A stretch of 64,000 nucleotides of DNA from Rhizobium sullae (GCF_025200715.1 NZ_CP104143.1:558001-622000); one strand, 5' to 3'; counted from the first letter of the stretch, positions 16,445 through 29,026 are shown. A program made the numbers and translations. Notes: generated by a model from the sequence alone, not told the origin.

Positions 16445-16541
16445 CTCTCCGTCATCCTCGGGCTTGACCCGAGGACCCATTCTTCAAGCATTTTGGCAAT
16501 GGGTGGATCCTAGGGTCAAGCCCGAGGATGACGGAGTCCGA
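16445..16541. repeat. Long rhizobial intergenic inverted repeat
   Basis: CTCCGTCATCCTCGGGCTTG on the left (from 16447) is matched by its complement CAAGCCCGAGGATGACGGAG on the right (16517-16536), with ATGGGT near the apex. The two arms form a cruciform or RNA hairpin of more than 30 bp. This is a dispersed alphaproteobacterial palindrome type. It contains one GANTC site (GAGTC, 16534-16538), about 160 bases ahead of ccrM. Nothing else is evident in 16410-16697 except the short repeat listed next. Confidence 0.75.
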
Positions 16542-16634
16542 GGGGATCGCCAGCGACCAGAAGGGACAAATCGGCTAAAGCGCCACGCTCAACTACGAAT
16601 AATTTCCCGAAATCATCCACCGGTTCAGGCTTTG

Positions 16635-16653
16635 GTAACCAACTTGAGTAACC
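16635..16653. promoter_or_regulatory. Direct GTAACC repeats in the ccrM promoter region (possible CtrA-like site)
   Basis: GTAACC occurs twice with seven bases between copies, read on the other strand as GGTTAC-N7-GGTTAC. CtrA usually binds TTAA-N7-TTAA(C), and ccrM is CtrA-controlled in Caulobacter and Rhizobiales, so a divergent CtrA site is possible. The match to consensus is imperfect. Confidence 0.3.
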
Positions 16654-16685
16654 ATAACGGCGAGTAAAAAGCGTAATGTGTATGA

Positions 16686-17828
<1,143 letters not shown>

Positions 17829-17898
17829 GCAGCGGCCTGACCTTATCGAGACTACCTTCTTCCGGTTTTTGTACCTCCAGTTGCGGAAGAAGGCTTAC

Positions 17899-17934
17899 GG
17901 CGCCCGGGATCAATCCCCGGGCGCCTTTTCTTTC
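17899..17934 (+). terminator. Rho-independent terminator after ccrM
   Basis: GGCGCCCGGG (17899-17908) pairs with CCCGGGCGCC (17916-17925), with a seven-base loop and TTTTCTTTC downstream. Confidence 0.85.
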
Positions 17935-17952
17935 AGAAGGCCAAGCAGTCCG

Positions 17953-18576
17953 TCACCTTGCACCCACGCCATAGTCGGCAAGATCGCTGCGCAACTTGTC
18001 GGCGCCGGTGAAGAGCACGGCGTTCCATCCTGCCGCTTTGGCGCCTTCGACATTCGCAGGCGCGTCATCGATGAAGATCGTCGCCGCCGGCTCGAGTCCG
18101 AAGCTCCTCGTATGCGTTTCGTAGATCGCGATATCCGGCTTGATCAGCCCAACATCGCCGGAAACGGTGACGCCGCGCGGCTTGGTCAGGAAGGCAAAGC
18201 GCTTCTGCGCTTCGCGGAACGTATCGGAGGCGAAGTTCGTCAGCATCGTCACGTCGCGGCCCTCCGCGATCAGTCCCTCCATGATCGCGACGCTGCCCTC
18301 ATAGGCATGCGGCACCATCTCGTGCCAGTGCTTGCGGAAGGCGCGGATATGCTCTTCACGCGAAGGATGGATTTCAATCAGCAGCGCTTCGGCATCCGCC
18401 CAGGTGCGGCCGCGGTCCTGCTCGACGTTCCAGTCGTGGGTGCAGACATTGTCGAAGAACCACTTGCGCTCTGCCTCGTCGGGAATGAGGCGGCTGTAGG
18501 GAATATTCGGATCGTAATGGATAAGAACTTTGCCGATATCAAAAACGATATGATGGATTGATGCAGTCATGGTCAC
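17953..18576 (-). CDS. HAD-IA hydrolase (YihX-like)
   Basis: A 207-residue HAD phosphatase. Motif I is IVFDIGKVLIHYDPN, in which the usual second aspartate is replaced (D-I-G), as in YihX-type alpha-glucose-1-phosphate phosphatases. Later motifs are MLTNFASDTF, GLIKPDIAIYE and FIDDAPANVEGAKAAGW. Its ATG overlaps the mutY stop by four bases, so it is co-translated with mutY. The substrate is uncertain. Confidence 0.85.
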   Translation of the reverse strand: MTMTASIHHIVFDIGKVLIHYDPNIPYSRLIPDEAERKWFFDNVCTHDWNVEQDRGRTWADAEALLIEIHPSREEHIRAFRKHWHEMVPHAYEGSVAIMEGLIAEGRDVTMLTNFASDTFREAQKRFAFLTKPRGVTVSGDVGLIKPDIAIYETHTRSFGLEPAATIFIDDAPANVEGAKAAGWNAVLFTGADKLRSDLADYGVGAR

Positions 18577-19667
18577 CCCTTGGGCATTGCAAACGCACGA
18601 GGAATAGCGGTCGCGATCGCTTTTTTCATGATGGTCGGCAGCGCCTGCGCTTCAAGATTTGTAACCGCTTCCCACCATCCGTCATCGATTTGAATGTGCG
18701 ATGGGATCGCGGCGCGGTAGATCGAAAGCCGGAGCTCGAAATGCGTGAACACATGGGTGACGGTGCCGCATGCCTCCCACTGAGAGGGGAAGGGCGCCGC
18801 ATCCGCGGACGTCTCGCCGTCGATCCGCGACGTCCATGCCGTCGTCGGCACCTCTGTCATGCCGCCGAGCAGCCCGCTTGCGATCCGCCGCCGAAGGAGG
18901 ATTTCGCCATCCGCCGTCACGGCGACAAAGGCCGCGCCGAGGCGCACCGGCTTTTCCTTCTTCGCCGCCTTCACCGGAAACTGTTCGGGGTCATGCAGGT
19001 GAAGCGCCTCGCACGATCCCCTGAACGGACAGAGCGAGCAGGCCGGCCGCTTCGGCGTGCAGATCGTCGCGCCGAGATCCATCATGGCCTGGGCAAAATC
19101 GCCGGGGCGGGTGGCCGGCGTCAGCAGCGCCACCTTCTGCCTCATCAGCGGCTTGCCGGCCGGAAGTGGCGTGGCGATCGCGTAGAGCCTGGAAATCACC
19201 CGCTCGACATTGCCGTCCATGACGGCGGCCTGCCGGTTGAATGCGATCGCCGCGACCGCCGCTGCCGTATAGTCGCCGACACCGGGCAGAGATTTCAGGC
19301 CGTCCTCCGTATCCGGAAAGACGCCGTCATGTTGCGTGGCGACCGCTTCGGCACATTTCTTGAGATTGCGGGCGCGGGCGTAGTAGCCGAGTCCCGCCCA
19401 GGCTGCCATGACGTCCTCGGTCGGCGCGTCGGCGAGGTCGCGAACCGTTGGCCAGCGCGTCAGGAAATTGGCAAAATAGGGCTTCACGGCCTGCACGGTC
19501 GTCTGCTGCAGCATCACCTCCGAAAGCCAGACGCGATAAGGATCGGCCCTCACGCCGCGTCGCGCCATAGGCGGCGAAACGCGCCAGGGCAGGTCCCGGT
19601 GATGCCGGTCGTACCAGTCGAGAAGGGGCTGCGCGGTCGGCGCGTCGAGTATCGTTGATGTCATCAT
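18573..19667 (-). CDS. mutY: A/G-specific adenine DNA glycosylase MutY
   Basis: Removes adenine mispaired with 8-oxoguanine. The 364-residue protein shows the catalytic Glu segment WLSEVMLQQT, the helix-hairpin-helix LPGVGDYTAAAV, the Asp in VMDGNVERV, and the [4Fe-4S] set C-x6-C-x2-C-x5-C (CTPKRPACSLCPFRGSC). A C-terminal NUDIX-like domain recognises 8-oxoG (VTADGEILLRRR, TEVPTTAW, HVFTHFELRL). It is divergent from the DciA-like gene. Confidence 0.97.
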   Translation of the reverse strand: MMTSTILDAPTAQPLLDWYDRHHRDLPWRVSPPMARRGVRADPYRVWLSEVMLQQTTVQAVKPYFANFLTRWPTVRDLADAPTEDVMAAWAGLGYYARARNLKKCAEAVATQHDGVFPDTEDGLKSLPGVGDYTAAAVAAIAFNRQAAVMDGNVERVISRLYAIATPLPAGKPLMRQKVALLTPATRPGDFAQAMMDLGATICTPKRPACSLCPFRGSCEALHLHDPEQFPVKAAKKEKPVRLGAAFVAVTADGEILLRRRIASGLLGGMTEVPTTAWTSRIDGETSADAAPFPSQWEACGTVTHVFTHFELRLSIYRAAIPSHIQIDDGWWEAVTNLEAQALPTIMKKAIATAIPRAFAMPKG

Positions 19668-19761
19668 TTGCCGCGGGACGGGGAAGTGCCCTATACTTGG
19701 CGGAGCAATGCTGCGCGATCAAGGCGGCAGCGCCGAATGGCGGCGGCACCTGAAGGTTTCG

Positions 19762-20247
19762 ATGAGTTATCCACGTAAAGGTGAAAAGCAGATATCCGAA
19801 CTGGCGAACGGGCTCATCGATCCGGTGCTTGCAAAACGCGCCGGTATCAACACCGCGCTGCTCGGCTGCTGGGACGAAATCGTCGGCGAGGATTTCGCCG
19901 ATTGCACGCGGCCGGAAAAGATCGCCTGGGTGCGCGGCAATGAAAATGGCACCTATAAGCCCGGCGTCCTGACGATCGCCTGCGAAGGCGCACGCGCTTT
20001 GTTCCTGAGCCACGCGCAGGGCGAACTCATCCAGCGCATCAACAGCTTCTTCGGCTTCGCCGCCGTCCACCAGATCCGCATCGTCCAGAAGCCGGTTTCG
20101 CAGGCGGCCAAACGATCGCGTCCGCCGCAGCCGCTGAAGGGCGAGGCGGCCCGAAAGCTTGAAAGCATGATGGAAGGCATCGAAGGCGACAAGCTGCGCG
20201 AGGCGGTGAAGCGGCTGGGCACCGCGATATTGGGGAAGCGGCGATAG
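19762..20247 (+). CDS. DUF721/DciA-like protein
   Basis: A 161-residue protein with a DUF721 domain. DciA members load the replicative helicase DnaB in bacteria that lack DnaC/DnaI. The start at 19762 (MSYPRKGEKQ) follows gaagg; the longer frame from 19708 is less likely. The conserved part ALLGCWDEIVGEDFADCTRPEKIAW and GVLTIACEGARALFLSHAQGELIQRIN is complete. A basic C-terminal tail probably binds nucleic acid. Confidence 0.8.
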   Translation: MSYPRKGEKQISELANGLIDPVLAKRAGINTALLGCWDEIVGEDFADCTRPEKIAWVRGNENGTYKPGVLTIACEGARALFLSHAQGELIQRINSFFGFAAVHQIRIVQKPVSQAAKRSRPPQPLKGEAARKLESMMEGIEGDKLREAVKRLGTAILGKRR

Positions 20248-20253
20248 CGCCGC

Positions 20254-20284
20254 TTGAACTTGCCTTTCTATATTGCAGTATAAT
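20254..20284 (+). promoter_or_regulatory. Promoter of the decayed parDE locus
   Basis: TTGAAC (20254-20259) and a perfect TATAAT (20279-20284) are separated by 19 bases. TATA-TTGCAG-TATA at 20269-20282 is a small dyad overlapping the -10, as expected for ParD autoregulation. Confidence 0.4.
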
Positions 20285-20305
20285 TATCAACAGAAGGCAG
20301 GGTTG

Positions 20306-20782
20306 GTGCGACCCAGCAAACCGATCACCGTCACACTCGGCTCCCAGCAGAAAAGTTTGGATGCGCGGCTTGAATCCGGCGCGTACAGTTCCGCCAGTGA
20401 GGTCTTGCGCGCAGCGCTGAGGGCGCTCGATCGCGAAGAGGAAGCGCTCAACGAAATCATGCGCGAGAAAATCCGTGAAGCGATTGATGATCCGGCTCCC
20501 GATATCAATGCGGATGTCGCTTTTTGCTCGTATCGAGCGTCTCCATGCCGAGCGAATGAAGAGCGGACAGTGACAGCCGGCGTCGTATTCCGCCCCAGGT
20601 CAGAAAAGGATTTGCTCGAAATCTACGAGTACATAGCAAGCGGCGAAACTGAAAATTGCAGATGTGGCCTGCAACGCAAGCTTTCGTCCCACCAAGGTCA
20701 CAATTCTTTGAAGAAAGTTGGCGAAGCGTGCCTTGTTCGCGGCTGCGCGCCGTTATATCGCACATTCAGCCGCCACTCTTGA
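20306..20782 (+). pseudogene. Decayed ParD-ParE toxin-antitoxin pair, fused in one frame
   Basis: From GTG 20306 the frame encodes a ParD ribbon-helix-helix antitoxin (KPITVTLGSQQ, GAYSSASEVLRAALRALDRE, REKIREAIDDP). At the T run 20521-20525 one extra base shifts it. In the +1 frame the natural ParD end ARIERLHAERMKSGQ and its TGA (20571-20573) can still be read. That TGA overlaps a GTG (20570) starting ParE (GVVFRPRSEKDLLEIYEYIASG), and the shift puts ParD in frame with it. ParE homology is lost after about 28 residues, so the toxin is truncated. Both partners are probably non-functional. Confidence 0.65.
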
Positions 20783-20794
20783 TTAGGGGAACCC

Positions 20795-21487
20795 ATGCTG
20801 ATCTCTGAAATGCAACTGACGAAACGCCAGCTTCTGAGCGGCATGGCCGCCGCGACGGCGACACTTGCGGTCGCAAGCGCGACAAACGCAGCAGCCGAAC
20901 TTCCGCAGCCGGCTGGCGATGTCGACATGACGGAAGTGTTGAAGCCCGGTCCGCTGCCGGAAATGGCGCTTGGCAAGGAAGATGCCCCGGTCACCATTGT
21001 CGAATATATGTCGATGACCTGCCCGCATTGCGCCCACTTCCACAATACGACCTTCGACGAGATCAAGAAGAAGTACGTGGATGCCGGCAAGGCGCGCTTC
21101 ATCATCCGCGAATTCCCGTTCGATCCGGCGGCTGCCGCAGCCTTCATGCTCGCCCGCTGCAACGCCTCCAAGCCGGAAGAATTGAGCACGCCGGAACAGT
21201 ATTTCCCGATGGTTTCCATGCTTTTCAAACAGCAGGAAACCTGGGCCGCCGCCGAAGATCGGCGTGCTGCACTTCTCCAGATGGCTAAACTCGCTGGATT
21301 TAGTGAGGATAGTTTTACGAAGTGCTTGACGAACCAGAAGCTTCTGGATGAAGTGAACGCCACGCGGGAAAGGGGCTCCAAGGAGTTCGGCATCGATGCC
21401 ACGCCGACTTTCCTCATCAACGGGAAGCGTTATTCTGGAGACATGCCGGTTGACACCATGTCGGCCCTCATCGACAGCCTGCTTTGA
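20795..21487 (+). CDS. DsbA-family thiol-disulfide oxidoreductase
   Basis: A 230-residue periplasmic protein with a Tat-like or Sec signal (KRQLLSGMAAATATLAVAS) and a thioredoxin-4 domain. The active site is C76-P-H-C79 (MSMTCPHCAHFH), and the cis-proline loop is GIDATPTFLINGK. It probably oxidises or isomerises disulfides in exported proteins. It lies directly upstream of smc with a repeat-filled gap, an order common in Rhizobiales. The start at 20795 follows aggggaa. Confidence 0.93.
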   Translation: MLISEMQLTKRQLLSGMAAATATLAVASATNAAAELPQPAGDVDMTEVLKPGPLPEMALGKEDAPVTIVEYMSMTCPHCAHFHNTTFDEIKKKYVDAGKARFIIREFPFDPAAAAAFMLARCNASKPEELSTPEQYFPMVSMLFKQQETWAAAEDRRAALLQMAKLAGFSEDSFTKCLTNQKLLDEVNATRERGSKEFGIDATPTFLINGKRYSGDMPVDTMSALIDSLL

Positions 21488-21559
21488 TCCGTACCGTTTG
21501 GCGATGACGGGCGCTGTCCGTGGCTGTCCGCCTGTTTTTCGTTTCAAGGCTTGGCGCGA

Positions 21560-21722
21560 GCACCCCCCTCTGTCCTGCTGGACATCTCCCCCACAAGGGG
21601 GGAGATCGGATGGGGCAGCTCTCCCGCCCGTCACAAGTGTTTTAGCCGATGGCCCGGTTGTTTGGGGAAGCCGCCGCCTCCCGCCAATGGGAGAGATGCC
21701 CGGCAGGGCAGAGGGAGGTATC
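21560..21722. repeat. Rhizobial palindromic intergenic element ahead of smc
   Basis: The left end CTCTGTCCTGCTGGACATCT is mirrored by GATGCCCGGCAGGGCAGAGG at the right end (about 21699-21718). An internal hairpin CTCCCCCacaaGGGGGGAG lies near 21587-21605. The layout is that of a RIME-type mosaic element occupying most of the dsbA-smc gap. Confidence 0.7.
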
Positions 21723-21754
21723 AAACCCTCCGCCGCTTCTTCCGGAGCCCTCGC

Positions 21755-24700
21755 ATGAAGTTCAACAAGCTCCGCGTCATCGGCTTCAAATCCTTCGTCG
21801 AGCCGACGGAATTCATCATCGAGCGGGGCCTCACCGGCGTTGTCGGGCCTAACGGCTGCGGCAAGTCCAACCTTGTCGAGGCATTGCGCTGGGTGATGGG
21901 CGAGAACTCGTACAAGAACATGCGCGCCTCCGGCATGGACGACGTGATCTTCTCCGGTTCGGGAAACCGCCCGGCGCGCAACACGGCCGAAGTCGCGCTC
22001 TATCTCGACAACAGCGAGCGCACGGCGCCTGCCGCCTTCAACGACAGCGACGAAATTCAGGTTACCCGCCGCATCGAGCGCGAGCAGGGTTCGATCTATC
22101 GAATTAATGGCAAGGAAAGCCGTGCCAAGGACGTGCAGCTCCTCTTCGCTGATGCCTCGACCGGCGCGCGTTCACCGTCGATGGTAGGCCAAGGGCGGAT
22201 CGGCGAGCTGATTTCGGCCAAACCGCAGGCCCGCCGTCAGTTGCTGGAAGAGGCGGCCGGCATTTCCGGCCTGCATTCCCGCCGTCACGAGGCAGAGCTG
22301 CGGCTTCGCGCCGCCGAAGGCAACCTCGAACGCCTCGATGACGTGACCTCGCAACTCGAAGGCCAGATCGAGAGCCTGAAGCGCCAGGCACGCCAGGCGA
22401 ATCGCTTCAAGACGCTGTCCGCCGAAATCCGTGCGCGTGAAGCGACACTCCTGCATATCCGCTGGGTGCAGGCGAAGGAGGCGGAAGCCGAGGCCGATAG
22501 CGCCCTTAACCAGGCGACCGTCGTCGTTGCGGAAAAGGCCCAGATTCAGATGGAGGCGGCAAAGGCACAAGGCGTCGCCAGCCTGAAGCTGCCGGAGCTG
22601 CGCGAGAGCGAGGCGCGTGCCGCTGCCGCCCTCCAGCGGCTGCAGATCGCCAAGACCCAGCTCGAGGATGACGCGAACCGGATCCTGCGCCGCCGCGACG
22701 AGCTGACCCGCCGCTTGGCGCAGCTTGCCGAGGACATTCAGCGCGAGGAGCGGCTGATCTCGGACAATGCCGCAATCCTAGCGCGCCTCGACGCAGAGGA
22801 CGCGGATATTACGGAAATACTGGCGGATTCCGGTCGCCATGCCGACGAGTTGCGCGAAGCTTTCGAAGGTGTGTCGGCAAAGCTTGCCGACAGCGAACAC
22901 GTTTTCGCGGCACTCACCGCCGAGCGCGCCGAGGCCGCGGCCGGACGCCATCAGCTGGAACGCGCGATCCGCGATCTCGCCGACCGCAAGATGCGCCTCG
23001 AACGGCAGCTGGACGAGACAAGCCGCGAGTTCTCGATCGTGACCGAAAAGATCGCTGCGCTGCCCGATCCCGATGAAAAGCGAGCGGTTGTCGAGGCCGC
23101 GGAGATCGCCGTCGCAGAAGCCGAAACGGTGATTCAGGCGGTCGAACAGGCGCTCGCCGCAGCCCGCGAAACCGAAGCGCTTTCCCGCGGGCCGGTCGAG
23201 GAGGCGCGCTCGAAGCTGAATGCGCTGGAAACCGAAGCTCGCACCATCTCGCGCATGCTTGCCGCAGGTGCGGCGGCGGGGGAATTTCAATCCGTTGCCG
23301 ATGATCTCCGTGTCGATCGAGGCTTCGAAACGGCGTTGGGTGCTGCACTCGGCGACGATCTGGAATCGCCTCTCGACCCGAGGGCGCCGGCCCACTGGTC
23401 GGGAAATGGCGACGGCGCGTCTGACCCCGCGCTGCCGGTGGGCGCCGAGCCCTTGCGGAACCACGTCGGCGCGCCGGCTGCACTAACGCGCCGCTTGAAG
23501 CAGATCGGCCTCGTCACCGATGCCGACGCCGCGCGGCTGATGAAGGAGCTGAAGCCCGGGCAACGGCTGGTGACGAAGGACGGCGCCGTCTACCGCTGGG
23601 ACGGCCATGTAACCGGCGCCGACGCGCCGAGCGCGGCTGCCTTGCGCCTCGCTCAGAAGAACCGTCTCGACGAGCTGGAAAGCGAAGTTTCACTTGCCCG
23701 CGACGTTCTGGCCGAAGCGGAAGAGCGGCTTGCAATGGCGACCGAGGCCATTCGCGGCGAGGAACGCAGGCTCAACGAAGCGCGGGACATGAGCCGCCTT
23801 TCGGCAAGGCACCTTGCCGAGGCGCGCGACGCGCTGGCCGCTGCCGAACGCGCCGCCGGTGATCTCATCCGCCGCCGCGACGTGATCGCGGAAGCCGTCA
23901 GCCAGATCCAGTCGCAGCAGGAAGACTTTGCCGTTCAGGAAGAGAATGCGCGTATCGAGCTTGAGGACGCGCCGGATATCGTCGCGCTCGACGACCGGCT
24001 GCGCATTCAGCAGGCCGAGGTCGCAACCGATCGCGGCCTTGCGGCTGAAGCTCGTGCTCGCCATGAAAGCCTGAACCGCGAAAACGAGGCCCGCCAGCGC
24101 CGTATCGTGGCGATTGGCCAGGAGCGGGAGACCTGGCGCCAGCGCGCCGCAAGCGCCGAAGAGCACATAGCGACCCTGCGCGACCGCGAGGAGGAGGCCC
24201 GCGAAGAAGCCGTCGAACTCGAAATGGCGCCTGATGAGTTCGAAGACAAGCGCCATGCGCTGCTGAACGAACTGCAGAAAGCAGAAGCTGCACGCCGGGG
24301 GGCCGCAGATCTTCTGGCTGCCGCCGAACTCGTGCAGCGCGAAGCCGATCACAAGGCTGCCACCGCCCTTTCCGAACTCGCAGAAAGCCGAGAGCGTCGC
24401 GGCCGCGCCGAAGAGCGCCTCGTCTCGGCGCGCGAAAAGCGGCAGGAGAGCGAGAGCCGCATCCGGGAAGCGCTCGATGTTCCGCCGCACGAGGCGTTCC
24501 GCCTGACGGGCCTGCAGGCCATGCAGACCGTTCCAGACCTGCGCGAGGTCGAGCGCGAGCTGGAGCGGCTGAAGATGGAGCGCGAGCGCCTTGGGGCCGT
24601 GAATCTGCGCGCCGAGGAAGAGCAGAAGGAGCTCACCGAAAAGTTGGAAGCGCTGATCAGGGAGCGCGACGACGTCATTGATGCCATCCGCAAGCTCCGC

Positions 24701-25216
24701 GGTGCGATCCAGAGCCTCAACCGCGAGGGCCGCGAACGCTTGATCGCCGCTTTCGATGTCGTCAACGGCCAGTTCCAGCGCCTTTTCACCCACCTCTTCG
24801 GCGGCGGTACGGCGGAGCTGCAACTGATCGAATCCGACGATCCGCTGGAAGCGGGCCTCGAAATCCTCGCGCGCCCCCCCGGCAAGAAACCGCAGACGAT
24901 GACGCTGCTTTCCGGCGGCGAGCAGGCGCTGACCGCCATGGCTCTGATCTTCGCCGTCTTCCTCACCAATCCGGCGCCGATCTGCGTGCTCGACGAAGTG
25001 GACGCGCCGCTCGACGACCACAATGTCGAGCGCTATTGCAACCTGATGGATGAAATGGCCGCATCGACCGAGACCCGATTCGTGATCATCACTCACAATC
25101 CGATCACCATGGCACGCATGAATCGACTTTTTGGTGTAACGATGGCGGAGCAGGGCGTATCGCAGCTTGTTTCCGTCGACCTGCAAACTGCCGAACGCCT
25201 TCGCGAAACAGCTTGA
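21755..25216 (+). CDS. smc: Chromosome partition protein SMC
   Basis: A 1153-residue ATPase that folds and segregates the chromosome with ScpA and ScpB. Walker A GPNGCGKSN lies at 31-39 after the typical start MKFNKLRVIGFKSF. Long coiled coils rich in Glu, Arg and Ala (about 165-500 and 660-990) flank a hinge region near 520-650. The signature LLSGGEQALTAMAL and Walker B ICVLDEVDAPLDD are near the C-terminus. The start at 21755 is set by homology; the frame is open further upstream through repeat DNA. The hinge looks short and unusually Ala/Pro-rich, as in other rhizobial SMCs. Confidence 0.95.
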   Translation: MKFNKLRVIGFKSFVEPTEFIIERGLTGVVGPNGCGKSNLVEALRWVMGENSYKNMRASGMDDVIFSGSGNRPARNTAEVALYLDNSERTAPAAFNDSDEIQVTRRIEREQGSIYRINGKESRAKDVQLLFADASTGARSPSMVGQGRIGELISAKPQARRQLLEEAAGISGLHSRRHEAELRLRAAEGNLERLDDVTSQLEGQIESLKRQARQANRFKTLSAEIRAREATLLHIRWVQAKEAEAEADSALNQATVVVAEKAQIQMEAAKAQGVASLKLPELRESEARAAAALQRLQIAKTQLEDDANRILRRRDELTRRLAQLAEDIQREERLISDNAAILARLDAEDADITEILADSGRHADELREAFEGVSAKLADSEHVFAALTAERAEAAAGRHQLERAIRDLADRKMRLERQLDETSREFSIVTEKIAALPDPDEKRAVVEAAEIAVAEAETVIQAVEQALAAARETEALSRGPVEEARSKLNALETEARTISRMLAAGAAAGEFQSVADDLRVDRGFETALGAALGDDLESPLDPRAPAHWSGNGDGASDPALPVGAEPLRNHVGAPAALTRRLKQIGLVTDADAARLMKELKPGQRLVTKDGAVYRWDGHVTGADAPSAAALRLAQKNRLDELESEVSLARDVLAEAEERLAMATEAIRGEERRLNEARDMSRLSARHLAEARDALAAAERAAGDLIRRRDVIAEAVSQIQSQQEDFAVQEENARIELEDAPDIVALDDRLRIQQAEVATDRGLAAEARARHESLNRENEARQRRIVAIGQERETWRQRAASAEEHIATLRDREEEAREEAVELEMAPDEFEDKRHALLNELQKAEAARRGAADLLAAAELVQREADHKAATALSELAESRERRGRAEERLVSAREKRQESESRIREALDVPPHEAFRLTGLQAMQTVPDLREVERELERLKMERERLGAVNLRAEEEQKELTEKLEALIRERDDVIDAIRKLRGAIQSLNREGRERLIAAFDVVNGQFQRLFTHLFGGGTAELQLIESDDPLEAGLEILARPPGKKPQTMTLLSGGEQALTAMALIFAVFLTNPAPICVLDEVDAPLDDHNVERYCNLMDEMAASTETRFVIITHNPITMARMNRLFGVTMAEQGVSQLVSVDLQTAERLRETA

Positions 25217-25368
25217 AAAATAAGCGCTTTCATAAATACCCAAAAAAGGTCAGGTCGCAAAGGACGCGTTAACCCAATTGGGTGATGCACATTTTGCGGA
25301 ATTGAATTAGAAGTTGTTTCCATGCGGCGGGCCTGAGGGTCGGCTATGCGCATGTTGGATTTGCCGGG

Positions 25369-25374
25369 TATAAT
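25369..25374 (+). promoter_or_regulatory. Consensus -10 box of a candidate small-RNA promoter
   Basis: A perfect TATAAT lies in the smc-ppdK gap, 7 bases before the predicted RNA start. The -35 region (around 25346-25351) does not match TTGAC well. Confidence 0.4.
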
Positions 25375-25380
25375 GTTGGA

Positions 25381-25488
25381 CGAGGGTGGTCCGATTGACC
25401 CGGTTTAGCGTACCCCCCGTCCAGTTTCCTGGCTGGACGGAAATAAGGCTTTGCGGGACGGTTGTTGCAGTCCCGCAAAGCTTTTTTT
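25381..25488 (+). ncRNA. Candidate small RNA with three stem-loops between smc and ppdK
   Basis: The 403-base gap 25217-25619 has no ORF. It holds a TATAAT at 25369, then about 108 bases that fold into three hairpins. These are a weak GGTC/GACC loop (25388-25400), CCGTCCAG/CTGGACGG (25417-25440) with a pyrimidine-rich tttcctgg loop, and a strong terminator (25448-25488). Promoter, size and terminal hairpin match the usual layout of alphaproteobacterial trans-acting sRNAs. It might instead be the leader or end of a neighbouring transcript. I cannot assign it to a known sRNA family. Confidence 0.45.
25448..25488 (+). terminator. Strong rho-independent terminator in the smc-ppdK gap
   Basis: GCTTTGCGGGAC (25448-25459) and GTCCCGCAAAGC (25470-25481) form a perfect 12-bp stem with a 10-base loop, followed by seven T residues. 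Confidence 0.9.
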
Positions 25489-25619
25489 CTTCCCTCCTCC
25501 ATTCAAACGGTTCGAAACTGTGCGCATCCATTGTGCGGTGCAACATTTCGCCGTATTTGTCGATTTTCATTTCAGGACCAAGGGAATAAGCTAGTCCTGA
25601 TTTTGATATCGGGGGGAAG

Positions 25620-28279
<2,660 letters not shown>

Positions 28280-28292
<13 letters not shown>

Positions 28293-28549
28293 TAGCGCGG
28301 ATAGTAGATCGGCCGGGTGAAATCGTCGAAGTTCTCGTCCGCCTGCAGGCGAAATGCTCGCGCGTCGGCGCGCCTGTCGAGATCGATGCGCTGCAGGCAG
28401 GTGGCAAAGGCATTGGTGCCGCGCTTGAAGCCGTAGCCGAGGCACTGCCGCTCGTCGGCAGCCCGCCGTTCTTCCGGCGTGAGGCTCTGGCAGGCCGAAA
28501 GGCCGATCGCGATTGCGGCGAGGGGCAGGGAAAGAGCGGAAAGACGCAT
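28280..28549 (-). CDS. Small lipoprotein of unknown function
   Basis: An 89-residue protein. The start at 28549 gives a lipoprotein signal, MRLSALSLPLAAIAIGLSAC, with lipobox LSAC and a ggagaatg site upstream. The mature part has the motif QCLGYGFKRGTNAFATCLQRID and a Tyr/Arg-rich tail, a pattern shared by small rhizobial outer-membrane lipoproteins. It overlaps the 3' end of ppdK by 13 bases on the other strand. Function is unknown. Confidence 0.8.
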
Positions 28550-28636
28550 AGCACATTCTCCGATGCATGAGCCGGTCGCCAGACAAGAGGCGATTTGCCG
28601 GCTCACGTCAACAAACATCGAAGAACGCGGTTGAGA

Positions 28637-29026
28637 TCAGATTCGTTCCAGCACTTCGATGAAGGCATCGGCGAACTGCACGAGATGTTCTGTCTCCTCA
28701 TCCGGCGCCTGCACGCGGATTTCGGAGCCATCGCGATCAAGAACGGCAAGCACGACACGCATTTCGGAACTTACCGAAGGGATGCGCAAAACGGCGAGGC
28801 GCCGGCAATCCTCGATCAGCCCGGCTGCCGGAAGATCGAACAGGAATTCGCCATTTGCATTGGCGGCAGCTGCGCGCACCGCCTCGCAGAAGCCTTCTTC
28901 CCCGCCGTCATAGCCTTCGAGCGAAAGCTCGAGCTCGAGAAGCTCCATCGGCAGGAAGGCCTCGGATGGATCGCTTGCGCCAAGCGATGATACTTGCGGT
29001 CTTTCGGGTGTTTCCGATGAAAGCAT
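28637..29026 (-). CDS. Hypothetical acidic protein
   Basis: A 129-residue acidic cytoplasmic protein. The start at 29026 is chosen because aggag lies seven bases upstream; the frame is open to 29059. It has no signal peptide or helices long enough for the membrane. I do not recognise a family. Codon use matches the neighbours, so it is probably real. Confidence 0.7.
   Translation of the reverse strand: MLSSETPERPQVSSLGASDPSEAFLPMELLELELSLEGYDGGEEGFCEAVRAAAANANGEFLFDLPAAGLIEDCRRLAVLRIPSVSSEMRVVLAVLDRDGSEIRVQAPDEETEHLVQFADAFIEVLERI

Noticed and set aside
23690..25243. Long minus-strand ORF (517 codons) inside smc
   Set aside because: It is antisense to the strongly conserved SMC coiled coils. 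High GC third positions keep opposite frames open. No RBS or family motif was found.
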